A stretch of 64,000 bases of DNA from Pseudacidobacterium ailaaui (GTDB lineage: Bacteria > Acidobacteriota > Terriglobia > Terriglobales > Acidobacteriaceae): assembly GCF_000688455.1 (NCBI RefSeq), contig NZ_JIAL01000001.1, positions 2,449,001-2,513,000 of the forward strand. The letters run 5' to 3'. Each line of letters opens with the position of its first letter. Positions within the stretch are counted from its first letter, which is position 1. This document shows, in pieces, positions 8,495 to 17,873 of this stretch. The notes beneath the pieces are model-generated. The model had not been told where the DNA came from and ran no database searches. It saw only the letters and a list, made by a program, of their open reading frames with translations. Position numbers and translations under genes: made by a program.

Positions 8495-10927
8495 ATGCAG
8501 GCCATCTTTGAAGACATTCGTTATGCACTGCGGCAGTTTCGCAAAGCGCCGGGATTCACCATCACAGCGGTTTTGACCCTGGCGCTCGGGATTGGTGCCA
8601 ATACGGCGATCTTCAGCGTGGTATATGCCGTGCTGATGCACCCTTCCGGGGTGGATGCGCCGGAGCGCGTGGCTGTGATGCGGACAAAATATGCGGCCCT
8701 GGGCATGGATTTTCCCGTCGTCTCCGTGCCTGATTTTGCCGATGCGGCTTCATTGAAAGAGCAAGTGGAAGCGGCGGCATTGGAACGCGGCAGTAGCTAC
8801 AACATTGTCCACGACGGAAGAACGGAACACCTGGACGGGTCGCAAGTGACGTGGCAGTGGTTCAACGTTTTTGGGGCAAGGCCGATCCTGGGACGGACAT
8901 TTTCTCCCGAAGAGGACAGGGCCGATGCGAATTATGTCGCCGTCCTGAGCTATGGTGCATGGCAGAAACTGTTTGGCGGTGCGCGCAACGTCATCGGGCA
9001 AACGATCATACTCAACGAGAAGTCTTATCGCGTCATTGGCGTAATGCGCAGCGACTTCGACTGGCCCCGAGGCAATGAATTGTGGACGCCCATGGGGCTT
9101 GATCCCAAAGAATACGACCTGAGCAACCGTTTTAATGAAGGCTCGACGGCCTTTGTGCGTCTGCGACCGGGAGTAACACTGTCGGCGTTCAATGCCGGGC
9201 TGGCAGCGAAATCGCGCGATGAATATCGGCGGGAGGGGGCCAACAGCTTTGCAAAAAGGTCACAATGGGGCATGTCCTCAACTCCGCTGACGGAATTTGC
9301 CGCCGGGCCTTTGCGCAAACCGCTTTATGTGCTGCTGGGAGTGGTGGCGTTCGTATTGCTTATCGCCTCAGCAAATGTTGCTGGACTTTTTCTGGCGCGG
9401 GCCTCAGCGCGAAGTCGGGAGTTTGTGGTGCGGACTGCGCTGGGCGCCAGCGCATGGAGACTGGTCCGCCAACTGCTGGCTGAGACTGTACTGCTTTCCG
9501 GCGGTGCTGTGTTGCTTGGTGTTCTCCTGGGGCCGGTATTCGGACGCATGTTGCTGTGGATGGTCCCGCGGGGCCTTGGGGAAGGTTATGCCGTAAAGAT
9601 GTCCAGCGAAGTGCTTGCGTTTACGGCAGGGGTGGGCCTTCTGACTGCACTGATCGCAGGCATAGGACCGGCGGCGAAGATTGTCCGCTCGCAGAAAAAG
9701 CTTGATTTGCATGAGGGAGGACGGAGTGTAACGGCCTCGATTGATAAGCAGCGGCTGCGCAGTGCGTTTGTGATTGGTGAAGTCGCCATGGCCTTTGTAC
9801 TACTGGCCGGCGCAGGGCTTTTCCTGGCCAGCCTGCGGCAGCTGCAACAGGTCCATCCCGGGTTTGATCCGCATGGTGTGCTGATGGGCACGGTATATCT
9901 CTCAGGAGAATCCTATAAAGAAAACCGGGAGCGGCAAGGGAATTTTGTGAATTCCGTGCTGCAATTCATGGAAGGCCAGCCGGGAGTGAAATCCGCAGCC
10001 GCCGCAACCTTTGTGCCTTTCAGCAATCAGGATGCGGCCAGCTCCTTTACCATTGAAGGTCGCATAACGGGACCGAATGATCCGGGACCGCACAGCCAAC
10101 TGAACTATGTGACAGCAGACTATCTGAAGGTCATGCAGATTCCATTGCTGGCCGGACGGTGGATCCGTGATGAAGACCGCGCGGATACGCAAACGGTGGT
10201 CGTGATTGACCAGAAGCTGGCGAAGAAATACTGGCCGAATGAGAACCCCATTGGGCAGCATCTGCGGTCCAGCCGTCGGGATGCATGGGCCGAGGTGGTG
10301 GGGGTGGTGGCTGAGGTGAAACCTGACTCACTCGAAGAGGACACCAGCGATGGCATCCGGTATTACTCCTACCAGCAGGGAACTCCGGGGCAGGCCACTT
10401 TTGTTGTGCGAACGAACGGTGATCCCTATTCGCTGGCGTCCGCGCTCCATCGCGCCGTTGCTGCGGCGGATTCTTCCCAGGCGGTGTTTGATATCAGCTC
10501 TCTGGAATCGCGCGTGCAGGCTTCGCTGGCATCGCGACGATTGATTGTGTGGCTGTTGACGGCCTTTGCCGGACTGGCGCTTCTGCTTGCGCTGATTGGA
10601 ATCTATGGACTCATCAGCTATGTGACGCTGCAGCGTACGAATGAAATCGGTATCCGCATGGCGTTGGGCGCACAGCGAGCGCAGGTGGTTGGGCTTGTTC
10701 TGAAGGACGCGCTGCGCTGGGTGACAGCAGGACTGGTGGTAGGGATGGGACTAGCGCTGGTTGCAGTTTCCGTCCTGAGACATGCTTTTGCCGGGTTTGG
10801 GGAAGGCATGGCCGTGTCGTTTGCCGTATCTCTTACCGCACTGCTGGTTGCTGGTGCGGCCGCCGGGCTACTTCCGGCGCGCCGGGCCGCGTCCATTGAC
10901 CCGGCGAAAACGTTGAGGAACGAATAG
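8495..10927 (+). CDS. ADOP-family orphan ABC permease (FtsX/MacB-like)
   Basis: An 810-residue membrane protein made of two FtsX-type permease halves, each preceded by a MacB-like periplasmic region. The N-terminal signature DIRYALRQFRKAPGF leads into the first helix (LTLALGIGANTAIFS). Three helices near residues 285-400 and three near 690-800 form the permease bundles, the last ending in LPARRAASIDPAKTLR. This is the layout of the ADOP family (acidobacterial duplicated orphan permease), known from Acidobacteria as large paralogous sets not adjacent to an ATPase gene; here too no ATPase gene flanks it. The start is the ATG after AAAGGGA; an upstream GTG (8396) extends into implausible sequence. 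The substrate is unknown. Confidence 0.85.
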   Translation: MQAIFEDIRYALRQFRKAPGFTITAVLTLALGIGANTAIFSVVYAVLMHPSGVDAPERVAVMRTKYAALGMDFPVVSVPDFADAASLKEQVEAAALERGSSYNIVHDGRTEHLDGSQVTWQWFNVFGARPILGRTFSPEEDRADANYVAVLSYGAWQKLFGGARNVIGQTIILNEKSYRVIGVMRSDFDWPRGNELWTPMGLDPKEYDLSNRFNEGSTAFVRLRPGVTLSAFNAGLAAKSRDEYRREGANSFAKRSQWGMSSTPLTEFAAGPLRKPLYVLLGVVAFVLLIASANVAGLFLARASARSREFVVRTALGASAWRLVRQLLAETVLLSGGAVLLGVLLGPVFGRMLLWMVPRGLGEGYAVKMSSEVLAFTAGVGLLTALIAGIGPAAKIVRSQKKLDLHEGGRSVTASIDKQRLRSAFVIGEVAMAFVLLAGAGLFLASLRQLQQVHPGFDPHGVLMGTVYLSGESYKENRERQGNFVNSVLQFMEGQPGVKSAAAATFVPFSNQDAASSFTIEGRITGPNDPGPHSQLNYVTADYLKVMQIPLLAGRWIRDEDRADTQTVVVIDQKLAKKYWPNENPIGQHLRSSRRDAWAEVVGVVAEVKPDSLEEDTSDGIRYYSYQQGTPGQATFVVRTNGDPYSLASALHRAVAAADSSQAVFDISSLESRVQASLASRRLIVWLLTAFAGLALLLALIGIYGLISYVTLQRTNEIGIRMALGAQRAQVVGLVLKDALRWVTAGLVVGMGLALVAVSVLRHAFAGFGEGMAVSFAVSLTALLVAGAAAGLLPARRAASIDPAKTLRNE

Positions 10928-10936
10928 GGAAAGGGC

Positions 10937-12667
10937 CTACCGGGTGTGGACGCCGGCAAGATAGACTGTCTTTCCATTGGTCACGGTCCGAAGCACCCGG
11001 GTTTTCAGAATTTCCGGCGGGGGGACGGTCGTCACATCCCGATCCAGTACGACAAAGTCCGCAAGAAAACCAGGGGCCAACCGTCCCTTTTTCTGCTCCA
11101 TGAATTCCGCGTAGGCTGAACCCTGCGTGTAGGCGTAGATGGCCTGCCAGATCGTGATCTTCTGCTCGGGGTGAAAGTCCATCGTTCCGGCTTCATTCAT
11201 TCGAGTGATCGAGGCATAGAGTCCGCGGAATGGCGTGATGGGTTCGACCGGGTAATCGGTGCCGAAGGCGAGGGGAACGCCTGCATCCAGGAACGACTTC
11301 CAGGCATAAGCGTATTTCGATCGTTCGGGGCCCAGACGCTGTTCAGCCCAGTTCATGTCTGTGAGCAGATGGTTGGGCTGCATGGAGGCAATGACGCCGA
11401 GCTGGCGGTAACGGGCAAAGTCGGCGGGGTCGACCACCTGCGAATGTTCAATGCGGTTGCGCTGCCCAGCCAGGGTGGCGCGAAGGACCTTGTGCGTACC
11501 GACGCGCAGGGACGTCATGTTGGCCCGTAAGGGGCCTGCGTTCTGTGCTGCGGCGAAGGCATCCAGCGCCATGCTCACGGCGCGATCACCGATGGCATGA
11601 AAGCCCATCTGAAAGCCGGCCTGCGCGCGCTCGGCAGTCATCTGATTGAGTTTCTGCTGGTCATAGCGGGGGATCCCGGAGTTGCCTGGATCATCGCTGT
11701 AGGGGGCCTTGAGCGCAGCCGTGCGCGAACCGAGTGATCCATCCATAAAACCCTTGAGCATGGTTGTATGCAGCATAGGGTCATCCTGGGGATGGGAAGA
11801 CTGGTACTGCTTCAACTCCTCCACGGAGAGATTGAAGGGCATCCATTCGCTGATGCGGACGGGCAGCTTGCCCTCGCGCTCCAGCTGCTCGTAGATGAGG
11901 AAATCCTCGCGGTCCGAGAAGTCCTGCACGGACGTGACGCCGTGCTCGACTGCATCGGCAAGGGCAAGCTCGATGCCGCGTCTGCGCAGAGCCAGGTCGG
12001 GCGGAGGAATGTACTTCTCCACCAGCGATTGTGCTGTTTCGCGGAGGATGCCGGTGGCGTCGCCGCTGGCATCGCGGTCGATCTTTCCGCCTGGGGGGTC
12101 GGAAGTGTTCCGGGTGATTCCGGCAGCGGCCAGCGCTGCGGAGTTGGCGACGGCGATGTGTCCATCCACGCGGACGAGAAAGGCCGGATGGTCCCCGGTA
12201 ACGGAATCCAGGTCACTTTTAGACGGCAATTTTTTCGTGGGCCAGAGGGTATGGTCCCATCCACCTCCAGTCAGCCATGCTCCCGAGGAGCTGGATTTCG
12301 CGGCCATCTGGATGCGCTGCTGCATTTCGGCGAGGGAACGGACCCCGGTCAGGTCCACGGAAAGCTTAATGCGTCCCGCATCGCCCAGATGGGCGTGGGC
12401 ATCATTGAACCCGGGCATGACAAAGGCGCCATGCAGATCCACTACCTGGGTAGCGGGGCTTTTCCAGGGCTGGATGTCCGTCTCGCCTCCGGCAGCGACA
12501 ATGATGCCGTTGCGGATGGCCAGCGCTGAGACCCGCTGCGGGCGGCCAGATTCGAGGTCCACGCCGGTGAGAATGTTGCCATGCAGGTAGATGGCGTCAG
12601 CGGGCTTCGTCGTCTGCGCTCCGGCAACCGAGGCAAGGGTGGCAAGGAAAATTGCAAATCTCTTCAC
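10937..12667 (-). CDS. Exported amidohydrolase, YtcJ/AepA-like
   Basis: A 576-residue metal-dependent amidohydrolase of the amidohydrolase-3 (YtcJ-like) group. A signal peptide (about 1-17, ending near VAGAQ) predicts a periplasmic location. The metal-binding HxH lies in FNDAHAHLGD (about residue 90). FHAIGDRA, EHSQVVDP and FGTDYPVEP carry the later His and Asp ligands. The small beta-sandwich of the fold is formed by the two ends (ILTGV near the start, FVVLDRDVT near the end). It starts with GTG. It converges with the ADOP permease gene, leaving nine bases. The natural substrate of most of these proteins is unknown. Confidence 0.82.
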   Translation of the reverse strand: MKRFAIFLATLASVAGAQTTKPADAIYLHGNILTGVDLESGRPQRVSALAIRNGIIVAAGGETDIQPWKSPATQVVDLHGAFVMPGFNDAHAHLGDAGRIKLSVDLTGVRSLAEMQQRIQMAAKSSSSGAWLTGGGWDHTLWPTKKLPSKSDLDSVTGDHPAFLVRVDGHIAVANSAALAAAGITRNTSDPPGGKIDRDASGDATGILRETAQSLVEKYIPPPDLALRRRGIELALADAVEHGVTSVQDFSDREDFLIYEQLEREGKLPVRISEWMPFNLSVEELKQYQSSHPQDDPMLHTTMLKGFMDGSLGSRTAALKAPYSDDPGNSGIPRYDQQKLNQMTAERAQAGFQMGFHAIGDRAVSMALDAFAAAQNAGPLRANMTSLRVGTHKVLRATLAGQRNRIEHSQVVDPADFARYRQLGVIASMQPNHLLTDMNWAEQRLGPERSKYAYAWKSFLDAGVPLAFGTDYPVEPITPFRGLYASITRMNEAGTMDFHPEQKITIWQAIYAYTQGSAYAEFMEQKKGRLAPGFLADFVVLDRDVTTVPPPEILKTRVLRTVTNGKTVYLAGVHTR

Positions 12668-12701
12668 GCAAGGGAGTCTATCAAAGCGCGGAGGCGAAGA
12701 C

Positions 12702-13955
12702 TCACGCTTGCAGAATGTTCAGGAAGCGGTTGGGCGACAGCTGCGCTCCTGGAAAGACGAGGTCCAGTTTTGTTGCCCCGATGGTGCGGTAAGCGGCTTC
12801 GCCGAGGACCTGCCGGAAGTCAGTGGTGATAGCAAGGTCGCGGCCCTCGTAGAGCTGTTCTTGCTTCATTCCTGGCCATTTGCCATAGACGCGGCCGCCT
12901 TGGACCGGGCCTCCCAGAACAAACATGACGTTGGCGTGGCCGTGGTCTGTGCCGCCGGTACCGTTCTGATGGACGGTGCGTCCGAACTCTGACATGGTGA
13001 CGAGGACGATGTTTTCCGCCTCATTTCCCATGTCTGTCCAGAAGGCGGCGAGGCCTTCGCTGAATTCCCTGAGGCGGTTGGCCAATTGTCCGTTGACGCT
13101 GCCCTGGTTCTGGTGGGTGTCCCATCCGCCGATGTCGGCAAAGGCGGCTTCGACGCCGAGGTTGGCCTTGAGGAGCTGGGCCATCTGGCGCAGGCTGGAC
13201 CCAAAGGGGCCGTTGGGGTAGTTGGCCCCGGGGGCAGGCGTGTATCGGGCAGGGTCCGCGGCCTTGAGCATTTTTACGGCCTCGAAGGTCTCCGTTCCGG
13301 TACCGTGAAGCACTGCATTGACGCTCTCGTCGTACATGCTTTCAAAAGAGGCGGCCACGGGGGCCGAGGCGGGGTCCGGACTGCCGACGGTGAAATCACG
13401 CAGATTGCTGAGGGCGACCGCGGGGATTTTGCCTTGCAGGGTACGAGGCAGCTGTGGTCCGAGGGCCACAGCGCGGAAGGCAGAGTCTCGGCCGGAATGG
13501 GGCGGCCCGGCCTGAAGAGCGCGGTTGAGCCAGCCATCGGGCGTGGACTTGAGACCGGGGGTACCGCTTTCCATAAAGTCCTGCGCATCAAAGTGCGAGC
13601 GTGTTGGGTCCGGGGAGCCACAGGCATGGACGATGGCCAGATGCCGCTGGTCCCAAAGAGGCTTGAGGGGCTGAAGGGCCGGATGCAGCCCGAAGAAGCC
13701 GTCGAGGTCCAGAACCTGATTGGGCGGAATGGCGATGGAAGGACGGAGTCGATAATATTCGCTTTCGCGGTGGGGGACAACGATGTTGAGGCCGTCGGCG
13801 GCGCCACGCTGGAAAATGACGACAAGCTTTTTACCCTGGGACCGGGCCGAGGCGAGCTCGCCGAAGACGGTGCGAGTGAGAAACGCGGGAACAGCGGAGG
13901 CGCCAACGACGGCCATCGCTCCATTCTTCATGAATATCCGCCGGGTGATTGGCAT
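12702..13955 (-). CDS. DUF1501 protein with Tat signal
   Basis: A 417-residue DUF1501 protein. The N-terminus TRRIFMK followed by a moderately hydrophobic stretch ending near AFLTRTVFG is a twin-arginine signal, so it is exported folded, probably carrying a bound metal or cofactor. The body holds the family's recognisable pieces: GAADGLNIVVPH near residue 52, TRSHFDAQDFMESG near 120, and SEFGRT with TDHGHANVM near 325-345. The last two resemble sulfatase/alkaline-phosphatase-fold metal sites. DUF1501 genes are often paired with a DUF1800 gene; that partner is absent here. It precedes the amidohydrolase in the same direction with a 34-base gap. Function is unknown. Confidence 0.82.
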   Translation of the reverse strand: MPITRRIFMKNGAMAVVGASAVPAFLTRTVFGELASARSQGKKLVVIFQRGAADGLNIVVPHRESEYYRLRPSIAIPPNQVLDLDGFFGLHPALQPLKPLWDQRHLAIVHACGSPDPTRSHFDAQDFMESGTPGLKSTPDGWLNRALQAGPPHSGRDSAFRAVALGPQLPRTLQGKIPAVALSNLRDFTVGSPDPASAPVAASFESMYDESVNAVLHGTGTETFEAVKMLKAADPARYTPAPGANYPNGPFGSSLRQMAQLLKANLGVEAAFADIGGWDTHQNQGSVNGQLANRLREFSEGLAAFWTDMGNEAENIVLVTMSEFGRTVHQNGTGGTDHGHANVMFVLGGPVQGGRVYGKWPGMKQEQLYEGRDLAITTDFRQVLGEAAYRTIGATKLDLVFPGAQLSPNRFLNILQA

Positions 13956-14135
13956 AGGGACGGCTCCTGAGGAAATCTGCCTCTCTGTACATGCAGACTC
14001 AGGGTGGGGCAGGAAGTTGCGGTGGGGCGGGGAAAAATCCGGCCAGAGGCGAGAGAAAAGCCACGATCAAGGTCATCGGAAATTCATACAAATCGCCTGT
14101 ATTGATGCGGTCGTTCCTGATATTCTGAAGTGGCT

Positions 14136-15197
14136 ATGCCTACCAAACAGGAACTTCTGAAAGACCCCATCCAGCACATCGACATCAAGAAATACAACGT
14201 GGTGGAGCTGGTGGAGGCCATGAAGCACATGGCCTACAGCTCCCGTGACCTCTACCGGGCAGCTTCGATTTATGAGCGCATGCTGCGCGACAAGGAGTGC
14301 GGGGTGATCCTGTGCCTGGCCGGGTCGCTGATTTCGGCCGGTCTGAAGCAGATCTTCATTGACCTGATTCGCAACAACATGGTGGATGCTGTTGTTTCCA
14401 CGGGTGCGAACATCGTGGACCAGGACTTCTTTGAGGCACTGGGTTTTCGGCACTGGATCGCGGACGACATTCTGAAGCAGGGCACCGAAGACGCCATGCT
14501 GCGGGAGCTGATGATTGACCGCATCTACGATACGCTGATTGACGAAGAAGAGCTGCGGATTTGCGACGAGACCACCGAGAAGATTGCCAATGCGCTTGAT
14601 CCGCGGCCTTACAGCTCCCGGGAGTTTATCCGTGCGATGGGGGCATATCTGGAGCAGGAGGGCAAGACGCCGGAAAAAGGCGGCGTGGATTCGATTGTTT
14701 ACGCTGCGTACCAGAAAGATGTGCCGATTTTCTGCCCGGCGTTCAGTGACTGCTCGGCGGGGTTCGGCCTGGTGGCGCACCAGCATGCACGCCAGGACAA
14801 GCCGAAGGTATCCATTGATTCTGCGAAAGACTTTTACGAGCTGACACAGTTGAAGATTGCCAATCCAACAACAGGCCTGCTGATGATTGGCGGCGGTGTA
14901 CCGAAGAATTTTGCGCAGGACATTGTGGTTGCTGCCGACATTCTTGGTAATGAAGCGCCGATGCACAAGTACGCCATTCAGATTACGGTGGCCGATGTGC
15001 GCGATGGAGCGCTGTCCTCCAGCACGTTGAAAGAGGCCAGCTCCTGGGGCAAGGTCGATACAACTTATGAGCAGATGGTCTATAGCGAAGCCACTCTGGC
15101 CCTGCCTTTGATTACGGGCTATGCCTATCACAAGAAGGCGTTTGAGGGCCGCCAGGAGCGCCGCTGGGCGCGTCTGCTGGAGCCGGTGACCGCCTGA
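14136..15197 (+). CDS. Deoxyhypusine-synthase-like protein
   Basis: A 353-residue homologue of deoxyhypusine synthase. The Lys that forms the enzyme-imine intermediate in eukaryotic and archaeal enzymes is kept: K306 in EASSWGKVD, followed by the family's LALPLI strand. NAD-binding pieces such as AGSLISAGLKQIFID and STGANIVDQDFFEAL are also recognisable. Bacteria lack eIF5A, so the acceptor cannot be the classical one; an aminobutyl transfer to a small amine, as in homospermidine synthesis, or to another protein is possible but unproven. Start: the ATG at 14136, two codons inside an upstream GTG. It stands alone and ends at a strong intrinsic terminator. Confidence 0.8.
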   Translation: MPTKQELLKDPIQHIDIKKYNVVELVEAMKHMAYSSRDLYRAASIYERMLRDKECGVILCLAGSLISAGLKQIFIDLIRNNMVDAVVSTGANIVDQDFFEALGFRHWIADDILKQGTEDAMLRELMIDRIYDTLIDEEELRICDETTEKIANALDPRPYSSREFIRAMGAYLEQEGKTPEKGGVDSIVYAAYQKDVPIFCPAFSDCSAGFGLVAHQHARQDKPKVSIDSAKDFYELTQLKIANPTTGLLMIGGGVPKNFAQDIVVAADILGNEAPMHKYAIQITVADVRDGALSSSTLKEASSWGKVDTTYEQMVYSEATLALPLITGYAYHKKAFEGRQERRWARLLEPVTA

Positions 15198-15233
15198 TCC
15201 GGCCAAGGCAGGAATGCGGAAAGCATCAAAAAT

Positions 15234-15261
15234 GGAGGCCATCAAAAGGCCTCCGTTTTTT
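15234..15261 (+). terminator. Intrinsic terminator after the deoxyhypusine-synthase-like gene
   Basis: A perfect 7-bp stem GGAGGCC/GGCCTCC (15234-15240 with 15248-15254) with loop ATCAAAA is followed by G and six T residues. It lies 36 bases after the stop codon. This is a textbook Rho-independent terminator. Confidence 0.85.
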
Positions 15262-15317
15262 GTTGGTCGGCCCAATTTTCCTCAGAGAAGACCTGTTCAA
15301 GGCGGATTTTCCGGGAC

Positions 15318-15323
15318 TATAAT
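15318..15323 (+). promoter_or_regulatory. Candidate -10 box (TATAAT) for the 58-residue ORF
   Basis: An exact TATAAT lies 54 bases before the ATG of the small ORF at 15378. A weak -35 (TTCAAG at 15296-15301, spacer 16) is the best upstream partner. The position just after the preceding gene's terminator supports an independent transcription start near 15330. Confidence 0.45.
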
Positions 15324-15377
15324 GCCCTTGATTCATTCAAAAAACACAGGATTTCTTTTCCCCTGATGGAGTAAACG

Positions 15378-15554
15378 ATGATGCTGGTTGTTGCTCTCAT
15401 CGCCGGAGTCTATCTGGCCTGCTTTCTTTGGTTCCGCTCGCTGTGCAAGTCTGCCTTACGGTTCCACCACTTTCCCATGCATCAGGGCCGGGTGTCGAAC
15501 CTGGTCCCTTTTGAGCGGGGTCTGGAGATACGTTCCCGAAGTCAGAACGCATGA
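15378..15554 (+). CDS. Small single-pass membrane protein (58 residues), unrecognised
   Basis: A 58-codon ORF not recognised as any family. It begins with two Met codons; GGAG sits six to seven bases upstream (15368-15371), and an exact TATAAT lies 54 bases upstream. Residues 3-18 (LVVALIAGVYLACFLW) form one hydrophobic helix; the remaining 40 residues are basic and polar, ending SRSQNA. The positive charge after the helix predicts that the C-terminus faces the cytoplasm. Its last 13 bases overlap the convergent end of the channel gene. The combination of promoter, ribosome-binding site and helix argues for a real gene, but it is short and could be chance. Confidence 0.45.
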   Translation: MMLVVALIAGVYLACFLWFRSLCKSALRFHHFPMHQGRVSNLVPFERGLEIRSRSQNA

Positions 15555-16711
15555 TGTTCCTCCTCAACGATGACCGGCTGGGAAGATGAACCGGAAGCGC
15601 TGTTTACGGCTTCGGCTTCGGCCCGAATCTGCAAGACGGACAGCCAGTTGTCCCGGCGAGGGTGTTCTGAGATCCACGGCGGCAAGGGCATACAGAGATA
15701 GCTGCTTAGTGCCTGGGCGTGGCCCTCGTACATCTGGCGCAACTGCTGTAATCGCTGTTGGGAACGGGGATCGCGACAAAGGCGCATTCCGGACTGGCAT
15801 AGCTGGTCGTAGAGCATATGAAACTGCTCTTCGGTGAGCCGGTTCGGGAGGTTGGCAACGGTTTTCAGGGAAAAAATCTGTGCAAGGTCAGCCAGAGCAT
15901 GACGGGCCATGGCAAAGGTAAGTTGTGCCTGGCGGGCGGGGCGCTCCTGTACCCCGGCGATGAGCAGGGCACAGGTGTCCAGGACGGCGGTGAGGGCACT
16001 GAGCCAGCTCTGGTGTGTGTGCTGCGAACGGAAATAGCAAAGCAGCGGGTATGAGATGTGGCTTTCCAAAAGCTCGGCGGACCAGCGCTCCCATTCTTCG
16101 AGGAGCAGTGTGAGCGCGGCATCGCCGCCAACAAAAGAGTGTCTGCGCAGAAGTTCCGCTGCAGTGGGAGGGGATCCTGCGCGTGCGTCTAACAACGAAA
16201 TACTGACTTCGCGGCGCGAAAAGGCGCTGTAGAGAACAGGGAAATACCCGATGACCATGGCGACGAAGCCGAGGCCCATGCCGGCTTCCAGAATGACCAG
16301 GTCGCGGATGAGGTAGCTGTGTGGTACCACGTCGCCGAGGCCGAGGGTGAAGAGGGTCGTTCCGCTGACGTAAAGGTCCGAGCGAAGCCCGACGGGCCGC
16401 CCGAGAGGGTCAAGGAAAGGCGAGCTGAGGCCGTAAAAGATGAGGGCGAAGCCGAGCACCAGCGCCGCGGCCCAGATAATGATCAACAGCACAAGCGAAA
16501 GCGGACCGTAAAAGCTGAGCATAGTTTCGCGCTTGCGTTCGTTGCTGACGCGGCAGGCAAGCCATGCCCAGGGCCTCCAGGTAATAGCGTAGAAGAGGTG
16601 GGTGATGCGGAAGCGGCCGGTGGCGCGTCGGGGAAGAATGACGGTCTGGAAGGCATCCAGCAGCGCCAGCATGAGACAGGCGACTCCGGCAATCAGGCTG
16701 AACAGGGGCAT
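15542..16711 (-). CDS. Ion-channel-like membrane protein (two-helix K+ channel pore)
   Basis: A 389-residue inner-membrane protein. One helix at the N-terminus (about 3-25) is followed by a two-helix pore unit (about 68-93 and 135-160). Between them is a pore-loop sequence TTLFTLGLGDVVP (about 118-130), in which T122-L-G-L-G-D127 closely resembles the TxGYGD selectivity filter of K+ channels but has Leu in place of Tyr. The C-terminal 220 residues are soluble, helical and of unknown function; no RCK (KTN/TrkA-N) glycine motif is visible. Selectivity for K+ is a family inference. It is probably monocistronic. Confidence 0.72.
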   Translation of the reverse strand: MPLFSLIAGVACLMLALLDAFQTVILPRRATGRFRITHLFYAITWRPWAWLACRVSNERKRETMLSFYGPLSLVLLIIIWAAALVLGFALIFYGLSSPFLDPLGRPVGLRSDLYVSGTTLFTLGLGDVVPHSYLIRDLVILEAGMGLGFVAMVIGYFPVLYSAFSRREVSISLLDARAGSPPTAAELLRRHSFVGGDAALTLLLEEWERWSAELLESHISYPLLCYFRSQHTHQSWLSALTAVLDTCALLIAGVQERPARQAQLTFAMARHALADLAQIFSLKTVANLPNRLTEEQFHMLYDQLCQSGMRLCRDPRSQQRLQQLRQMYEGHAQALSSYLCMPLPPWISEHPRRDNWLSVLQIRAEAEAVNSASGSSSQPVIVEEEHHAF

Positions 16712-16757
16712 TGGATTTCTTCCAGTGGAGTTAGGGGAACATGGAAACGCGAGTGCG

Positions 16758-17702
<945 letters not shown>

Positions 17703-17873
17703 GGGCCTCCACTTTCAGGGTAACTCCAAACCTGGGCCGGAAGTGCATAAAAATCCAGAGTTCAAGAGAAATAGGCAAGAAATCGGCAGAATCAGGATAT
17801 TCTCCGGCGGCCGCTTTCGTCTCTAATCCGGTAGAGAGCAACTACACAAGACTTTCTCTCTGAGGAGTGTGAC

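Noticed and set aside
14073-15275. A 400-residue frame antisense to the deoxyhypusine-synthase-like gene
   Set aside because: It is a shadow of high-GC third-position bias; the sense frame has clear family motifs and this one has none.
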